Source: Streptomyces longispororuber (GTDB taxonomy: Bacteria; Actinomycetota; Actinomycetes; Streptomycetales; Streptomycetaceae). From it: a stretch of DNA of 61,146 bases. Location: assembly GCF_014656095.1 (NCBI RefSeq), contig NZ_BNBT01000037.1, forward strand, positions 1-61,146. Direction: 5' to 3'. Under the pieces are notes generated by a model. It was not told the DNA's origin. It saw only the letters and a program-made list of their open reading frames with translations, and ran no database searches. The position numbers and the translations under genes are program-made. Below, piece after piece: positions 51,628 through 59,775 of this stretch (positions are counted from its first letter, which is position 1; each line of letters starts with the position of its first letter).

Positions 51628-51709
51628 GGTGGTGAGCCTAGTCGGCATCGGCCGCACTGGTTCCCACCTTGGCAGCGCGACCTCGCACGTCCTTGCCCAC
51701 AGCGGAGAG

Positions 51710-51738
51710 GGGCCGCCACCCGGGAGGGGTGGCGGCCC
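51710..51738 (-). terminator. Hairpin after the MerR-peroxiredoxin gene
   Basis: GGGCCGCCACC (51710-51720) pairs perfectly with GGTGGCGGCCC (51728-51738) around a 7-base loop, 12 bp beyond the stop codon at 51751. Confidence 0.75.
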
Positions 51739-51750
51739 TCGTCGGTTCAG

Positions 51751-52722
51751 TTACGCGTCGCCATGGTTCCGGAACCACTGCGCGACCTGGTCGGCATGGG
51801 TGTCCGGTGGGAAGACGGGGTAGAAGACGTGCTCGATCGTGGCGCCGCGCAGGACGAGGGTGAGACGCCGGTAGAGCGTCTGGCCGTTGGCCTCGAACGT
51901 CGGGAGCTTCAGCTCGTCCGCGAGCGTGAGCCGGGGGTCGGAGAGCATCGGATAAGGCAGGTGCAGGCGGTCCACGAGCGCCTGCTGGTACTCGACTCGG
52001 TCCGAGGACAGGGCGAGAACACGGTCGACGCCTTCCGCCCTGAGGGCGTCCAGGTTGTCGCGGAAGCTGCACGCTTCCTGGCTGCATCCGCGGGCGCCGG
52101 GGATCTCGTTCCAGCCCTCGGGGATGTCGGCGGCCGGGTCCCCGGTGAGCGGGTAGAGGAAGAGCACCCAACGGCCGTCGGGGACCGTGTCCAGGCGGAT
52201 GTCGCTGCCGTCCGTGCCGTGGAACGACAGGGCGGGGAGCGTTCGGCCCGGCAGATGGGCCGCGGCGCCGTCGTCCACCGGGACCGGCAGGTCGGAGGGC
52301 AGGGGGTCGGCCTTGGACAGCATCTCGTCGGGCTCCTTCGATGGGTCGGTGGCGGAGGGGAAACCTCTCCGGGCCGCCGCGTCCCGGCGGCTGATCAACT
52401 GTTCCCGGGTGTGCGTCAGCCGGGCGACGAGGAGGTCAAGTGCCTCGATCTTCTGCTGGTAGGCCGCCAGGGACTCCGCGCAGTGGTCGCCCGTATCGTG
52501 TCCCGCGCGAAGGCAGGCAAGAAATGGCCCTGTCTCCTTGGGGGTGAGACCGAGCGCCCCGAGGCTGCGGATCTCCTCCGCCAGCCGGACGTCTTCCCCG
52601 GTGTAGTCGCGGTAGCCGTTGGCCGCACGGCCGGGGCTGAGCAGCCCGCAATCCTCGTAGTAGCGCAGCGCCTTGATCGTCACGCCGGCGGCGGCCGCCG
52701 CCTCACCTGCACGCATGTGCAC
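51751..52722 (-). CDS. MerR regulator fused to a PrxQ/BCP-like peroxiredoxin domain
   Basis: 323 residues. The N-terminal MerR helix-turn-helix is RAGEAAAAAGVTIKALRYYE, DCGLLSP and GYRDYTGEDV (about 4-45), with a coiled linker to about 130 containing Cys70, His75, His80 and Cys81. The C-terminal thioredoxin-fold domain (about 158-320) has GARGCSQEACSFRDNLDALR with Cys213 (peroxidatic) and Cys218 (resolving), as in PrxQ/BCP. VLALSSDRVEYQQ and LPYPMLSDPRLTLADELKL complete the fold. The single frame has no break, so it is a true fusion: a likely peroxide-sensing regulator. Start ATG 52722 or 52716. Confidence 0.85.
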   Translation of the reverse strand: MHMRAGEAAAAAGVTIKALRYYEDCGLLSPGRAANGYRDYTGEDVRLAEEIRSLGALGLTPKETGPFLACLRAGHDTGDHCAESLAAYQQKIEALDLLVARLTHTREQLISRRDAAARRGFPSATDPSKEPDEMLSKADPLPSDLPVPVDDGAAAHLPGRTLPALSFHGTDGSDIRLDTVPDGRWVLFLYPLTGDPAADIPEGWNEIPGARGCSQEACSFRDNLDALRAEGVDRVLALSSDRVEYQQALVDRLHLPYPMLSDPRLTLADELKLPTFEANGQTLYRRLTLVLRGATIEHVFYPVFPPDTHADQVAQWFRNHGDA

Positions 52723-53169
52723 CTCCTCGCTTCGTCCAGAACGCTAAACCCGGACCTTGGGGGACGGGTCAAGGGCGGGCTGTCAGGCTCTCTGCGCCGA
52801 ACTCGATTTCTGGTGCGAGGCGGTCACCGACAGGCATCGCCGCCGCCGAAAGCTCAGGTCATCACCATCGCGTGCCAGACACACGCCTCAGGCCAACGCT
52901 GTGGGAGCGACGGACCGTGTGCTGCTGCGCGCGCGTCCGGATACGGATGGACACAAGCTCGGCCGCCCGGTCGGCCCGCCCCGGAGGATGGGATGCGGTG
53001 GGGAGGTGCCCCTATGTCTTTGGTCAAGACATCTCAGAGGGCTAAGAAGTCAAGCGGCCCCTCGACAGTCGGTACGTGGGTCAGGAAGATGTGATCTTTC
53101 GGTCACGCGATGAATCCAGTGCCGCACTGAGCGGGACGGAAGGGCGCCCCGATCGGTAGGGTCCCGGCC
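52723..53169. other. 447-bp gap, low GC for this window
   Basis: Upstream of the MerR-peroxiredoxin gene, so it includes its promoter. Open frames here give translations without recognisable domains or ribosome-binding sites. The right part (about 52980-53100) is unusually AT-rich (GGAAGATGTGATCTTTCGG), consistent with foreign or decayed DNA. No gene is called. Confidence 0.5.
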
Positions 53170-53608
53170 ATGGACAGCGACGCTCGGCGTCGCGCGTACG
53201 AGGGTCACTTCCCCTAACGTCCAGTTCGTCCAGGCCGACCTGTTCACCTGGCGGCCCCCGCGCCGCTACGACACCGTGTTCTTCGCCTTCTGGCTCTCCC
53301 ACATCCCGCCGTCCCGCCTGCCAGGGTTCTGGGACACCGTCGCCAGCGCACTCGCGCCAAACGGCAAAGCGGTCTTTATCGACGATGGCCCCGCAGAGGC
53401 CGCCCGCGAGGAGGTTCTCGCTCAGCAGCCCATCCCTGCGGCGCTGCGCCGACTCGACGACGGTCAGCCGTATCGCATCGTGAAGGTCTTTCACGACCCC
53501 AGCGAGCTCACGGGCGCGCTCGCAACGCTGGGGTGGTCAGCCGATGTCCGGACTGTGGGCGGCAGCTTCATCATGGGCACCGCGGAACCGCCGACGACCG
53601 CTAGCTGA
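53170..53608 (+). pseudogene. SAM-dependent methyltransferase with the N-terminal half deleted
   Basis: An ATG at 53170 opens a 15-codon start (MDSDARRRAYEGHFP) that stops at 53215. The next base begins another frame, NVQFVQADLFTWRPPRRYDT and FFAFWLSHIPPSRLPGFWDT, running to the stop at 53608. The second part matches the post-I to C-terminal region of class I methyltransferases. The glycine-rich SAM motif I is missing, so an internal deletion with a frame change is inferred. It is not functional as it stands. Confidence 0.75.
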
Positions 53609-53662
53609 CAGGTCACAGAGGCGGCTACTGGCTCCCTACGTTCACCCGTACCTACCTCCAGG

Positions 53663-54683
53663 TCACGCAGATGCTTGAACGAACGGTTCGAACGCGCGTT
53701 GTTCGTCGAACGGCTGCCGGGTTTTGAGGCAGTGGTGGAGCTGGCCGAGGAAGCGGTTCAGCAAGTGCCGTTGCGCGGCGGCGTGCCAGTCTCCGTGCTC
53801 GCGTCGGCGCCGGTAGTGCGCGTTCGCACCCGGTGAGGCGGTGAGGGCGGCGAAGGCCCAGAGGAAGCCGGCGTTGATGAGGCGGTTGTTCTTGACGAAG
53901 CGGCGGCCGACGAAGCGCTTCTTGCCGGAGGCCCGGGTGACGGGGGCAGATCCGGCGTACGACTTCAGCGCCCGGGCGTCGGCGAATCGTGTCCGGTCGT
54001 CGCCCAACTCGGCGAGGACGCGGGCGCCGAGCATGGGGCCCAGGCCGGGGAAGCTGAGCAGGATCTCGCTGTCGGCGTGCTGGTGGAAGGCGGCGGTGGT
54101 CGCTTCCGCGAGGTCGTCCGCGGCCTGGCAGGTCGCGTCCAGACTGCTTGAGTAGGGCCAGGAGCTGGTGGCCGAAGGCGTCGTCGACGCTGGGGAGCTG
54201 GTGCGCGTACTCGGCGCGGAAGATCGTCCGCAGCCGCTCCGCTTCGGCGTCGGAGCCGCGGAGGCGGCCGCTGCGTTTGAGAGCGGCCCGCAACTGGGTG
54301 ACGGTGAGCTTCGTGGCCTTGGCCGGGGTCGGCGCGAGGGTGAGGACGACGCGGGCATCCGCCCTGGTCAAGCCACCTTGTTTGCCCTGGAAGGCCGGCA
54401 GGGCGGCGGGGTAGTACTCGCGCAGGAGGGAGCGGACCTGATTGGCGAGCTGTTGCCGGGCCCAGACGGCGTCCTGCTGAGCTCGGGCCAGGACCGTGAT
54501 GTCCTGGGCGGGTTCTGAGTCGGCAGGCAAGGGCCGGTGGGCGTGCATGTCGGTGCGCAGGATGTTCGCCAGGACCAGGGCGTCGCCGGGGTGGGCCTTC
54601 TTGCGGCTGACGCCGTGCCGGTCGCGGTAACGGGCGGCGGCGAGCGGGTCGATCGCGAAGACTGGGCGGCTGCCGGTGCGGAG
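53663..54683 (-). pseudogene. IS110-family transposase remnant 1 (5' truncated, frameshifted)
   Basis: Reading leftward from about 54683: SRPVFAIDPLAAARYRDRHG, DPGDALVLANILRTDMHAHR-like sequence, ARAQQDAVWARQQLANQVRS and LREYYPAALPAFQGKQGGL, then a frameshift near 54139-54146 in the LLALLKQ region, then LDATCQAADDLAEATTAAF and SFPGLGPMLGARVLAELGDD (transposase_20 domain). The C-terminus ends at 53663. The first 60 or so residues with the leading Asp of the DEDD site are missing, replaced by remnant 2. Confidence 0.85.
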
Positions 54684-55851
54684 GTTCCGTCGCGGAGCAT
54701 CGCGAAGAGGACGTCGGCCCTGCGGCGGGCGAGGCAGAGCAGGGCCTGGGTGTGGTGCTTGCCCTGGGCGATCTTCTTGTCGTAGTAGGTCCGGGACGCG
54801 GGGTCGCCAAGGGCGGCGAACGCGGAGAGGAAGAAGGCCCGTTTGAGCTGCTTGTTTCCCCTCCGGGAGGGCTGTTCACCGCGGATCGAGGAGCCCGAGC
54901 TCCGGGTCGCCGGGGCGAGTCCGGCGTAGGCGGCGAGGTGGCCGGCGGTCGGGAAAGTGCTGCCGTCACCGACCTCGATCAGAGTCCTGGCTCCGGTCCT
55001 GACGCCGACGCCCGGCATGGACGTCAGGACCTTCGAAAGAGGGTGGCCCTCCAGCAATTCCTCGATCCGCCTGGCCAACAGCTTGCGCTGGTCGAGCTCG
55101 GACGTGAGCGACGCGGCCAGGCTCGGGACGATCAGCGCGGCCGCCTCCGTGCCCGGGACCGTCACGGTCTGCTCGTCCAGGGCGTCGAAGATCTCTTCGA
55201 CCAGCCGCTCGGCCATCCGCGGGGCCGTCGGCCGCAGCAGCGTGACCAGGCGCCGCCTGCCGGCCTTGCGTATCTGTGCCGGGGAGCCGAACCGTTCCAG
55301 CACGGCGAGGACGGCTGGGTGCTGCAACCGCGGCCCCAGCACCCGCTCCAGCGAAGGATGGGTCTGGGTCAGCAGGCCGTGGAGCCGGTTCGCGACCCGG
55401 GTGGCTTCGCCGACCAGGTCGTCGTCGAAGCCGACGATCATCTCCAGCTCGGCGATCGTTTCGTCCTCGCCGTCGATGGCCCGCAGCGTGTGCGGCATCG
55501 CGCGGGCCGCGTCGGCGATGATGAACGCGTCCTTCGCGTCGGTCTTGGCCTCGCCGGGGTAGAGGTCGGCGATCCGGTGCATCGTCAGGCCCGGCAGGTA
55601 GGCGACCGGGCAGCCCATGTCCCTGGCGACCGCCAGCGGCAGGGCCCCGATCGAGGCCGGCTGGTCGACCACGACAAGTACCGTCCCGTGCTTGGCCTGG
55701 AGTTTGCGAAAAGTTCGCGGAGCTTGGGTTCGGTGTTGGGCATGCGCTTGTCGAACGCTTTCTTCCCGGCCGGGGTGACGGCGGTGGCGTGGTGTTCGCC
55801 CTTTCCGACGTCCAGGCCGAGGAAGACGTCGATGTCGCCGGTGTCGATCAC
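54683..55851 (-). pseudogene. IS110-family transposase remnant 2 (frameshift, 3' truncated)
   Basis: A second, different IS110-family gene. It starts VIDTGDIDVFLGLDVGKGEH (GTG 55851), breaks by a one-base loss at about 55703-55708 (KLRELFA / KLQAKHG), and continues VVDQPASIGALPLAVARDMG, GEAKTDAKDAFIIADAARAM and MPGVGVRTGARTLIEVGDG. It ends LFAMLRDGT at about 54683, where its C-terminal tail is replaced by remnant 1. The DEDD metal residues of the N-terminal domain are present, but the frame break prevents an intact product. Confidence 0.85.
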
Positions 55852-56012
55852 GTGCAGGCCCCTCCATCACGCTTTCATCCGGCCTTGCCTCGGCACCGAG
55901 CTGCCACATCCACGTCACGGAGAGCTGTTCCGGCTCGGTGAAGCCGGTGCTCAAGGCCCTCATCAGCGGTCCGTCGATGCCTCCGGGCCCGGTGACACCA
56001 CCCCCCGGATCA

Positions 56013-56430
56013 TCAACCGCAATAAGGGGGGAAGCCATGCCGGACCCGAAGGCCGGTGGCCCCACTGCGGAGCCACGAAGAAGGTAACGGGGGGCGGGGC
56101 GGCCGGGTGAGACGGCGGGCCATGAGGGTGAGCCTGGACCAGGTGAGGTGGGCCTCGTTGTGGGAGATGAGCCGTTCGTGGTCCCGCACGTTTCGGCGGG
56201 GCCGCATGCTCCACGAGGTGGCGCGTTCCATCCGCCACCGTTTGGCCACGGCGAAGCCGTCCTGGCTCTTGCGCGCGGGACGGTGTGCAGGGTGATGCCG
56301 AGGAAGGACCTGGCCCACGGGACGAGGTCGCCGCCGTAGGCCGAGTCGGCCCAGGCGACCGTGACTTCGGGGTGGCGAGGCGGAGGCGGACGAGGAGGTC
56401 GCGGGCCGGTACACGCACGGCCACGGCGAC
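56013..56430 (-). pseudogene. IS5-family transposase remnant (C-terminal part, several frameshifts)
   Basis: Three frames must be joined: AVRVPARDLLVRLRLATP (about 56424-56370), PEVTVAWADSAYGGDLVPWA with RSFLGITLHTVPR (about 56370-56275), and KSQDGFAVAKRWRMERATSW with RNVRDHERLISHNEAHLTWS (about 56275-56110). These match the DDE end of IS5-type transposases (the final Glu/Trp/Arg block). The N-terminal half is absent. The 160 bp between this and remnant 2 is non-coding IS flank. Confidence 0.75.
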
Positions 56431-56469
56431 GCACCCCGGCGTGCCCGCCGGTCCGGGCCGCCGACGGGG

Positions 56470-57087
56470 TCACCCGGCCAGGCGCTCCACGAGGAGGAAC
56501 GCGCCGATGCCGATCATCATGACGCCGCTGGCGCGGGTCACCGCGCGGGCCGCCGAGGGCCTGGCCTTCAGGACGACCCCCGCCAGCACGCCGACCCCCA
56601 GGTAGACCACGGCGCAGCTCGCCATGTGCAGGATGCCGAGCACCCCGCTCTGCGCGGCCACCGGCCAGGCCGCGTCGGGGTGGATGAACTGCGGGAACAG
56701 CGAGAAGTACAGCAGCAGCGCCTTCGGGTTGAGGCCGCTGGTCCCGACGCCCTTCCACGCGATCCGCCAACGGGACGCGGCCAGGGGCTCGGCGGCCGCC
56801 TGCGGGCTCACCGGGCCCGCCAGGACGCTCCAGCCGAGCCACACCAGGTACACCGAGCCGAGGACGGTCAGCGCCGTCAGCAGCGTCGTCGAGCCGGCCA
56901 CGATCACGACCAGGCCCGCCACCGCGAGCAGCGTGTACCCGGCGTACCCGAGGACGAGGCCCGCGACCGCGGGGACCACCGACCGCTCCCGCATCCCCGC
57001 GGCGATCGCGTACGCCCAGTCCGCCCCCGGCGTGACGACCAGCAGGAGGTCCACCGCCAGGAACGCCGCCACCGTACCCGTGTCCAT
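56470..57087 (-). CDS. LysE/RhtB-family amino-acid exporter
   Basis: 205 residues with six helices. The LysE signature FLAVDLLLVVTPGADWAYAI (about 9-28) and WLGWSVLAGP, NPKALLLYFSLFPQF (about 132-146) are typical. Members export basic or other amino acids by proton exchange. Start ATG 57087; the frame continues upstream to 57294 but into the regulator's control region. Divergently transcribed from an Lrp/AsnC gene, the classic LysE-LysG style arrangement, so that protein is its probable regulator. Confidence 0.9.
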   Translation of the reverse strand: MDTGTVAAFLAVDLLLVVTPGADWAYAIAAGMRERSVVPAVAGLVLGYAGYTLLAVAGLVVIVAGSTTLLTALTVLGSVYLVWLGWSVLAGPVSPQAAAEPLAASRWRIAWKGVGTSGLNPKALLLYFSLFPQFIHPDAAWPVAAQSGVLGILHMASCAVVYLGVGVLAGVVLKARPSAARAVTRASGVMMIGIGAFLLVERLAG

Positions 57088-57222
57088 GCTGAACCGATCC
57101 CTCTTTCCTCTCGGTGCCCCGGGTGGCCCCGAGACTTCGTGATCAGGTGTTTTCCGAGAGGGAAGGTTAGGAGCCGACGGCCCGAAAGTGTTTCTGTTCT
57201 TACCGCGCCAGGCCGGGGGTCG

Positions 57223-57232
57223 GGGGATAATC
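57223..57232 (+). promoter_or_regulatory. Possible -10 element for a leaderless Lrp/AsnC transcript
   Basis: GATAAT (57226-57231) lies 7 bp before the ATG at 57239, and the intervening sequence has no ribosome-binding site. If used, transcription would start at or next to the ATG, giving a leaderless message. No good -35 was found. Confidence 0.35.
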
Positions 57233-57238
57233 TTCTTC

Positions 57239-57691
57239 ATGGACGCCCTTGACCGGAAGATTCTGACCGAGCTCCAGCGGGATGGCCGTCTCACGGTGAC
57301 CGAGCTGGCCGCCCGCGTGCGGCTGAGCGTCTCCCCGTGCCACCGCCGCGTACGGGACCTGGAGAGGAGCGGCGCGATCCGCGGCTACCGCGCGGTGGTC
57401 GACCCGGCGGCGCTCGGCCTGCACTTCGAGGCGCTCGTCTTCGTCACGCTGCGCTGGGAGGACCGCGACACGGTGATCGAGTTCGAGAAGGCCGTGGCGG
57501 AGGTGGCGCAGGTGATCCAGGCGCAGCGCCTGTTCGGCGAACCGGACTACCTGCTGCGGGTCGCCACCGCCGACCTCGCGGCCTTCCAGCGGCTGTACGA
57601 CGAGCAGCTCGCCATACTCCCCGGGGTGCACCGCCTGACCTCCACGCTGGTCATGAAGCATGTGGTGGACGACCGCCCCCTGCCCCAGTGA
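57239..57691 (+). CDS. Lrp/AsnC-family regulator
   Basis: 150 residues, standard size. The helix-turn-helix (LDRKILTELQRDGRLTVTEL and AARVRLSVSPCHRRVRDLER, about 4-45) is followed by the RAM ligand domain (IRGYRAVVDPAALGLHFEAL, LFGEPDYLLRVATADLAAFQ). It binds an amino acid and controls the divergent LysE exporter. The ATG lacks a ribosome-binding site (see adjacent -10 entry). Its last 41 bp overlap the leftward cydC gene. Confidence 0.92.
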   Translation: MDALDRKILTELQRDGRLTVTELAARVRLSVSPCHRRVRDLERSGAIRGYRAVVDPAALGLHFEALVFVTLRWEDRDTVIEFEKAVAEVAQVIQAQRLFGEPDYLLRVATADLAAFQRLYDEQLAILPGVHRLTSTLVMKHVVDDRPLPQ

Positions 57692-59480
57692 CGGCCGCCG
57701 CACCGGAACCGGCACCCGGGACGGGCACGACCCGGCCCCGGTCGAGGGTCACGACCGCGTCGGCGGCGGCGAGTCCCGCGCGCTCGTGGGTGACCAGGAG
57801 CGTGGTGCGGCCGCGGGTGGCGTCGAGGACGTCGGCGAGCACCGCGGCGGCGGTGGCCGGGTCGAGCCCCTCGGTGGGCTCGTCGAGAACGAGGACGGGC
57901 GGGTCGGCGAGCAGCGCGCGGGCCAGCAGCAGGCGGCGGCGCTGACCGCCCGACAGGGTGGCGCCGTCCCCGCCGACGAGGGTGTCCCAGCCCGCGGGCA
58001 GCGCCTCGATCCACTCCAGGAGCCGGGCCCGGCGCGCCGCCTCGCGCAGCTCGGCGTCCGTGGCGCCGGGCCTGGCCAGGAGCAGGTTCGCGCGGATCGT
58101 GGTGTGGAAGAGGTGCGCGTCCTGGGTCATGCCGGTGATCACCCGGCGTACGTCGGCCGCCGCGCAGGCGCGCAGCTCCCGCCCGCCCAGGCGGACGCTC
58201 CCGGCCTCGTACGGCACGAACCGCATGAGGGCCGCGAGCAGTGTCGACTTGCCCGAGCCGCTGGCCCCCACGAGGACGACCCGGTGGCCGGGCGGCAGCC
58301 GCAGGTCCACCCCGTCCAGGGCCGGGGGCCCGCCCGGCCGGTGCCGCACCCGCAGGCCGGTGATCTCCACGCCGAGCGGCCCGGCGGCCGGCAGGGGCAC
58401 CGGGGCGGGCGGGTCCGTCACCGGCGGCGGCGTGTCGAAGAGGGCGGCGAGCCGGCGCGCGGAGGCCCGTACGTCTCCGAGGCGGCGGGCGGCCGCGGGC
58501 AGCGGCGCGAGCGCCTCGAAGGACACCAGGGCGAGCACCGCGAGGACGGTCAGGTGCACGGCGGGCAGCGTGCCCGCGGCGTGCGCCCGCAGGCCGAGCG
58601 CCACGACACCGGCCGTGGCCGCACCTTGGAGCAGCAGCACCACGGCCGCGGCCGCTGAGGTGGTCGCCGCCTTGCGGCGCTCGCACGCGGCGATCCGCGC
58701 CGACACCTGGTGCAGCCGTTCCTGGGCGTGGTCCTGGGCCCCGTACGCGGCCAGGTCCGCCGCGCCCCGGGTCAGGTCCAGGGTGAGCGCCGCCAGTTCG
58801 GCGCGGGCCGCCTTCTCCGTGCGGCCCGCCCGGCGGGACAGCCCGAGCACGGCCGCGGGCACGAGGAGCCCCGTCCCGGCCAGCAGCACGCCGAGCAGGA
58901 GGCCCGCCCCGGGCAGCAGCACCAGGGCGGTCCCGGTGGCGGCCGCGGCGACGGCGCAGGCGGCCGTGGCGGGCAGGAGGATCCGCAGGAGCAGGTCCTG
59001 GGCCGCGTCGACGTCGTCGACCAGGCGGGTCAGCAGGTCGCCGTCGCGGAACGCGGGGGTGCCCGCCGGAGCGAGCGGCACCAGCGCCTCGTACACCCGC
59101 GTGCGGAAGCCCGCGACGGCCCGCAGGACGCCGTCGTGGCCGAGCAGCCGGTCGGCGTAGCGCAGCACCCCGCGCCCCAGGGCCAGGGCGCGGACCGCGA
59201 CGATCGCGAGGCTCACCGAGGCGAGCGGCGGCTGCTCGGCGGCGCGGGTGATCAGCCAGGCGGCGGTGGCGGTCAGCGCGGCCCCGGCCAGCTCGGTGCC
59301 GGCCGCGGCGAGCGCGGCGGGCAGCAGGACACGCCGGTACGGCAGCAGGTGACGCAGCAGCCGCACGGTGGGGCGGGGAGCACGGGCGGCTGCGACGGGG
59401 AGGGCCATGACGCCATCGGCCTTTCTTGCGGGGCCCGGTGCGGGCGCGGGGGCGGGGTGCGGGACGGGTACGTCGGTCAT
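57651..59480 (-). CDS. cydC: Thiol-reductant ABC exporter subunit CydC
   Basis: 609 residues. Six membrane helices in the first 330 residues (for example YRRVLLPAALAAAGTELAGA) and an ATPase half: Walker A VGASGSGKST (about 388-397), signature LSGGQRRRLLLARALL (about 500) and Walker B PVLVLDEPTEGLDP. CydDC exports cysteine and glutathione-type thiols and is needed for cytochrome bd assembly. The ATG at 59480 overlaps the stop of a 47-codon mini-ORF (ATGA) and has no clear ribosome-binding site, suggesting coupling. Its 3' end overlaps the Lrp gene. Confidence 0.92.
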   Translation of the reverse strand: MTDVPVPHPAPAPAPGPARKADGVMALPVAAARAPRPTVRLLRHLLPYRRVLLPAALAAAGTELAGAALTATAAWLITRAAEQPPLASVSLAIVAVRALALGRGVLRYADRLLGHDGVLRAVAGFRTRVYEALVPLAPAGTPAFRDGDLLTRLVDDVDAAQDLLLRILLPATAACAVAAAATGTALVLLPGAGLLLGVLLAGTGLLVPAAVLGLSRRAGRTEKAARAELAALTLDLTRGAADLAAYGAQDHAQERLHQVSARIAACERRKAATTSAAAAVVLLLQGAATAGVVALGLRAHAAGTLPAVHLTVLAVLALVSFEALAPLPAAARRLGDVRASARRLAALFDTPPPVTDPPAPVPLPAAGPLGVEITGLRVRHRPGGPPALDGVDLRLPPGHRVVLVGASGSGKSTLLAALMRFVPYEAGSVRLGGRELRACAAADVRRVITGMTQDAHLFHTTIRANLLLARPGATDAELREAARRARLLEWIEALPAGWDTLVGGDGATLSGGQRRRLLLARALLADPPVLVLDEPTEGLDPATAAAVLADVLDATRGRTTLLVTHERAGLAAADAVVTLDRGRVVPVPGAGSGAAAVTGAGGGRPPHAS

Positions 59481-59620
59481 GGGGCGGCCAGGTCTTTGCG
59501 CGGTTGCGCGGGGTCGAGGTGGCCTTCGGGGGCGGTGACGGCCCGGTCGGTGTGCGGGGGCAGGCTCGGGTGGTGGGCGGTTGCCAGGGGTGCGTGGGCG
59601 GAGGCGGGTGCGTCGGTCAC
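59477..59620 (-). CDS. 47-residue mini-ORF, duplicate of the cydD C-terminus
   Basis: GTG at 59620, TGA at 59477-59479 overlapping the cydC ATG. It begins VTDAP, mirroring the cydC start MTDVP. Its last 25 residues, from HTDRAVTAPEGHLDPAQPRK to AAP, match the cydD end (HADRIVTVHEGHLDPARPRK to VAP) at 19 of 25 positions. It appears to be a duplicated cydD-end/cydC-start junction kept open with normal codon use. Whether the peptide itself is used is unknown; a coupling role for cydC is possible. Confidence 0.4.
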   Translation of the reverse strand: MTDAPASAHAPLATAHHPSLPPHTDRAVTAPEGHLDPAQPRKDLAAP

Positions 59621-59775
59621 GGGGCGGCCGGGTCTTCCTGCCGCTGCGCGGTGTCAGGTGGCCCTCGTGGGCGGTGACGACTTGATCGGTTCATGGGGCG
59701 ACCAGGTCTTTGCGCGGTCGCGCGGGGTCGAGGTGGCCTTCGTGGACGGTCACGATGCGGTCGGCGTGCGGGAGC
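59478..59775. repeat. Three degenerate copies of the cydD 3' end
   Basis: Plus-strand copies begin at 59478, 59618 and 59692, each starting CAYGGGGCGRCCRGGTCTT and continuing through GGTCGAGGTGGCC...GGCGGTGACG. The copy at 59692 is the real gene end; the one at 59478 extends about 130 bp; the one at 59618 is 73 bp and most diverged. Confidence 0.85.
59617..59694 (-). CDS. 25-residue mini-ORF between cydD and the 47-residue mini-ORF
   Basis: ATG (59694) overlaps the cydD stop (ATGA) and the TGA (59617-59619) overlaps the next GTG (GTGA). Another frame of the same segment reads VVTAHEGHL, a decayed copy of the cydD end; the end EDPAAP matches the junction copy. It is therefore a degraded tandem duplicate that by chance or selection keeps an uninterrupted chain of stop/start overlaps from cydD to cydC. 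Confidence 0.3.
   Translation of the reverse strand: MNRSSRHRPRGPPDTAQRQEDPAAP

Noticed and set aside
52757..53113. 118-codon rightward frame in the gap before the methyltransferase remnant
   Set aside because: No ribosome-binding site, no domain, and a composition typical of chance reading.
55703..55708. Programmed -1 frameshift in the IS110 remnant 2 gene
   Set aside because: The sequence at the break (CGCAAAC) is not a standard slippery heptamer, the gene also lacks its 3' end, and simple one-base loss is a better explanation.
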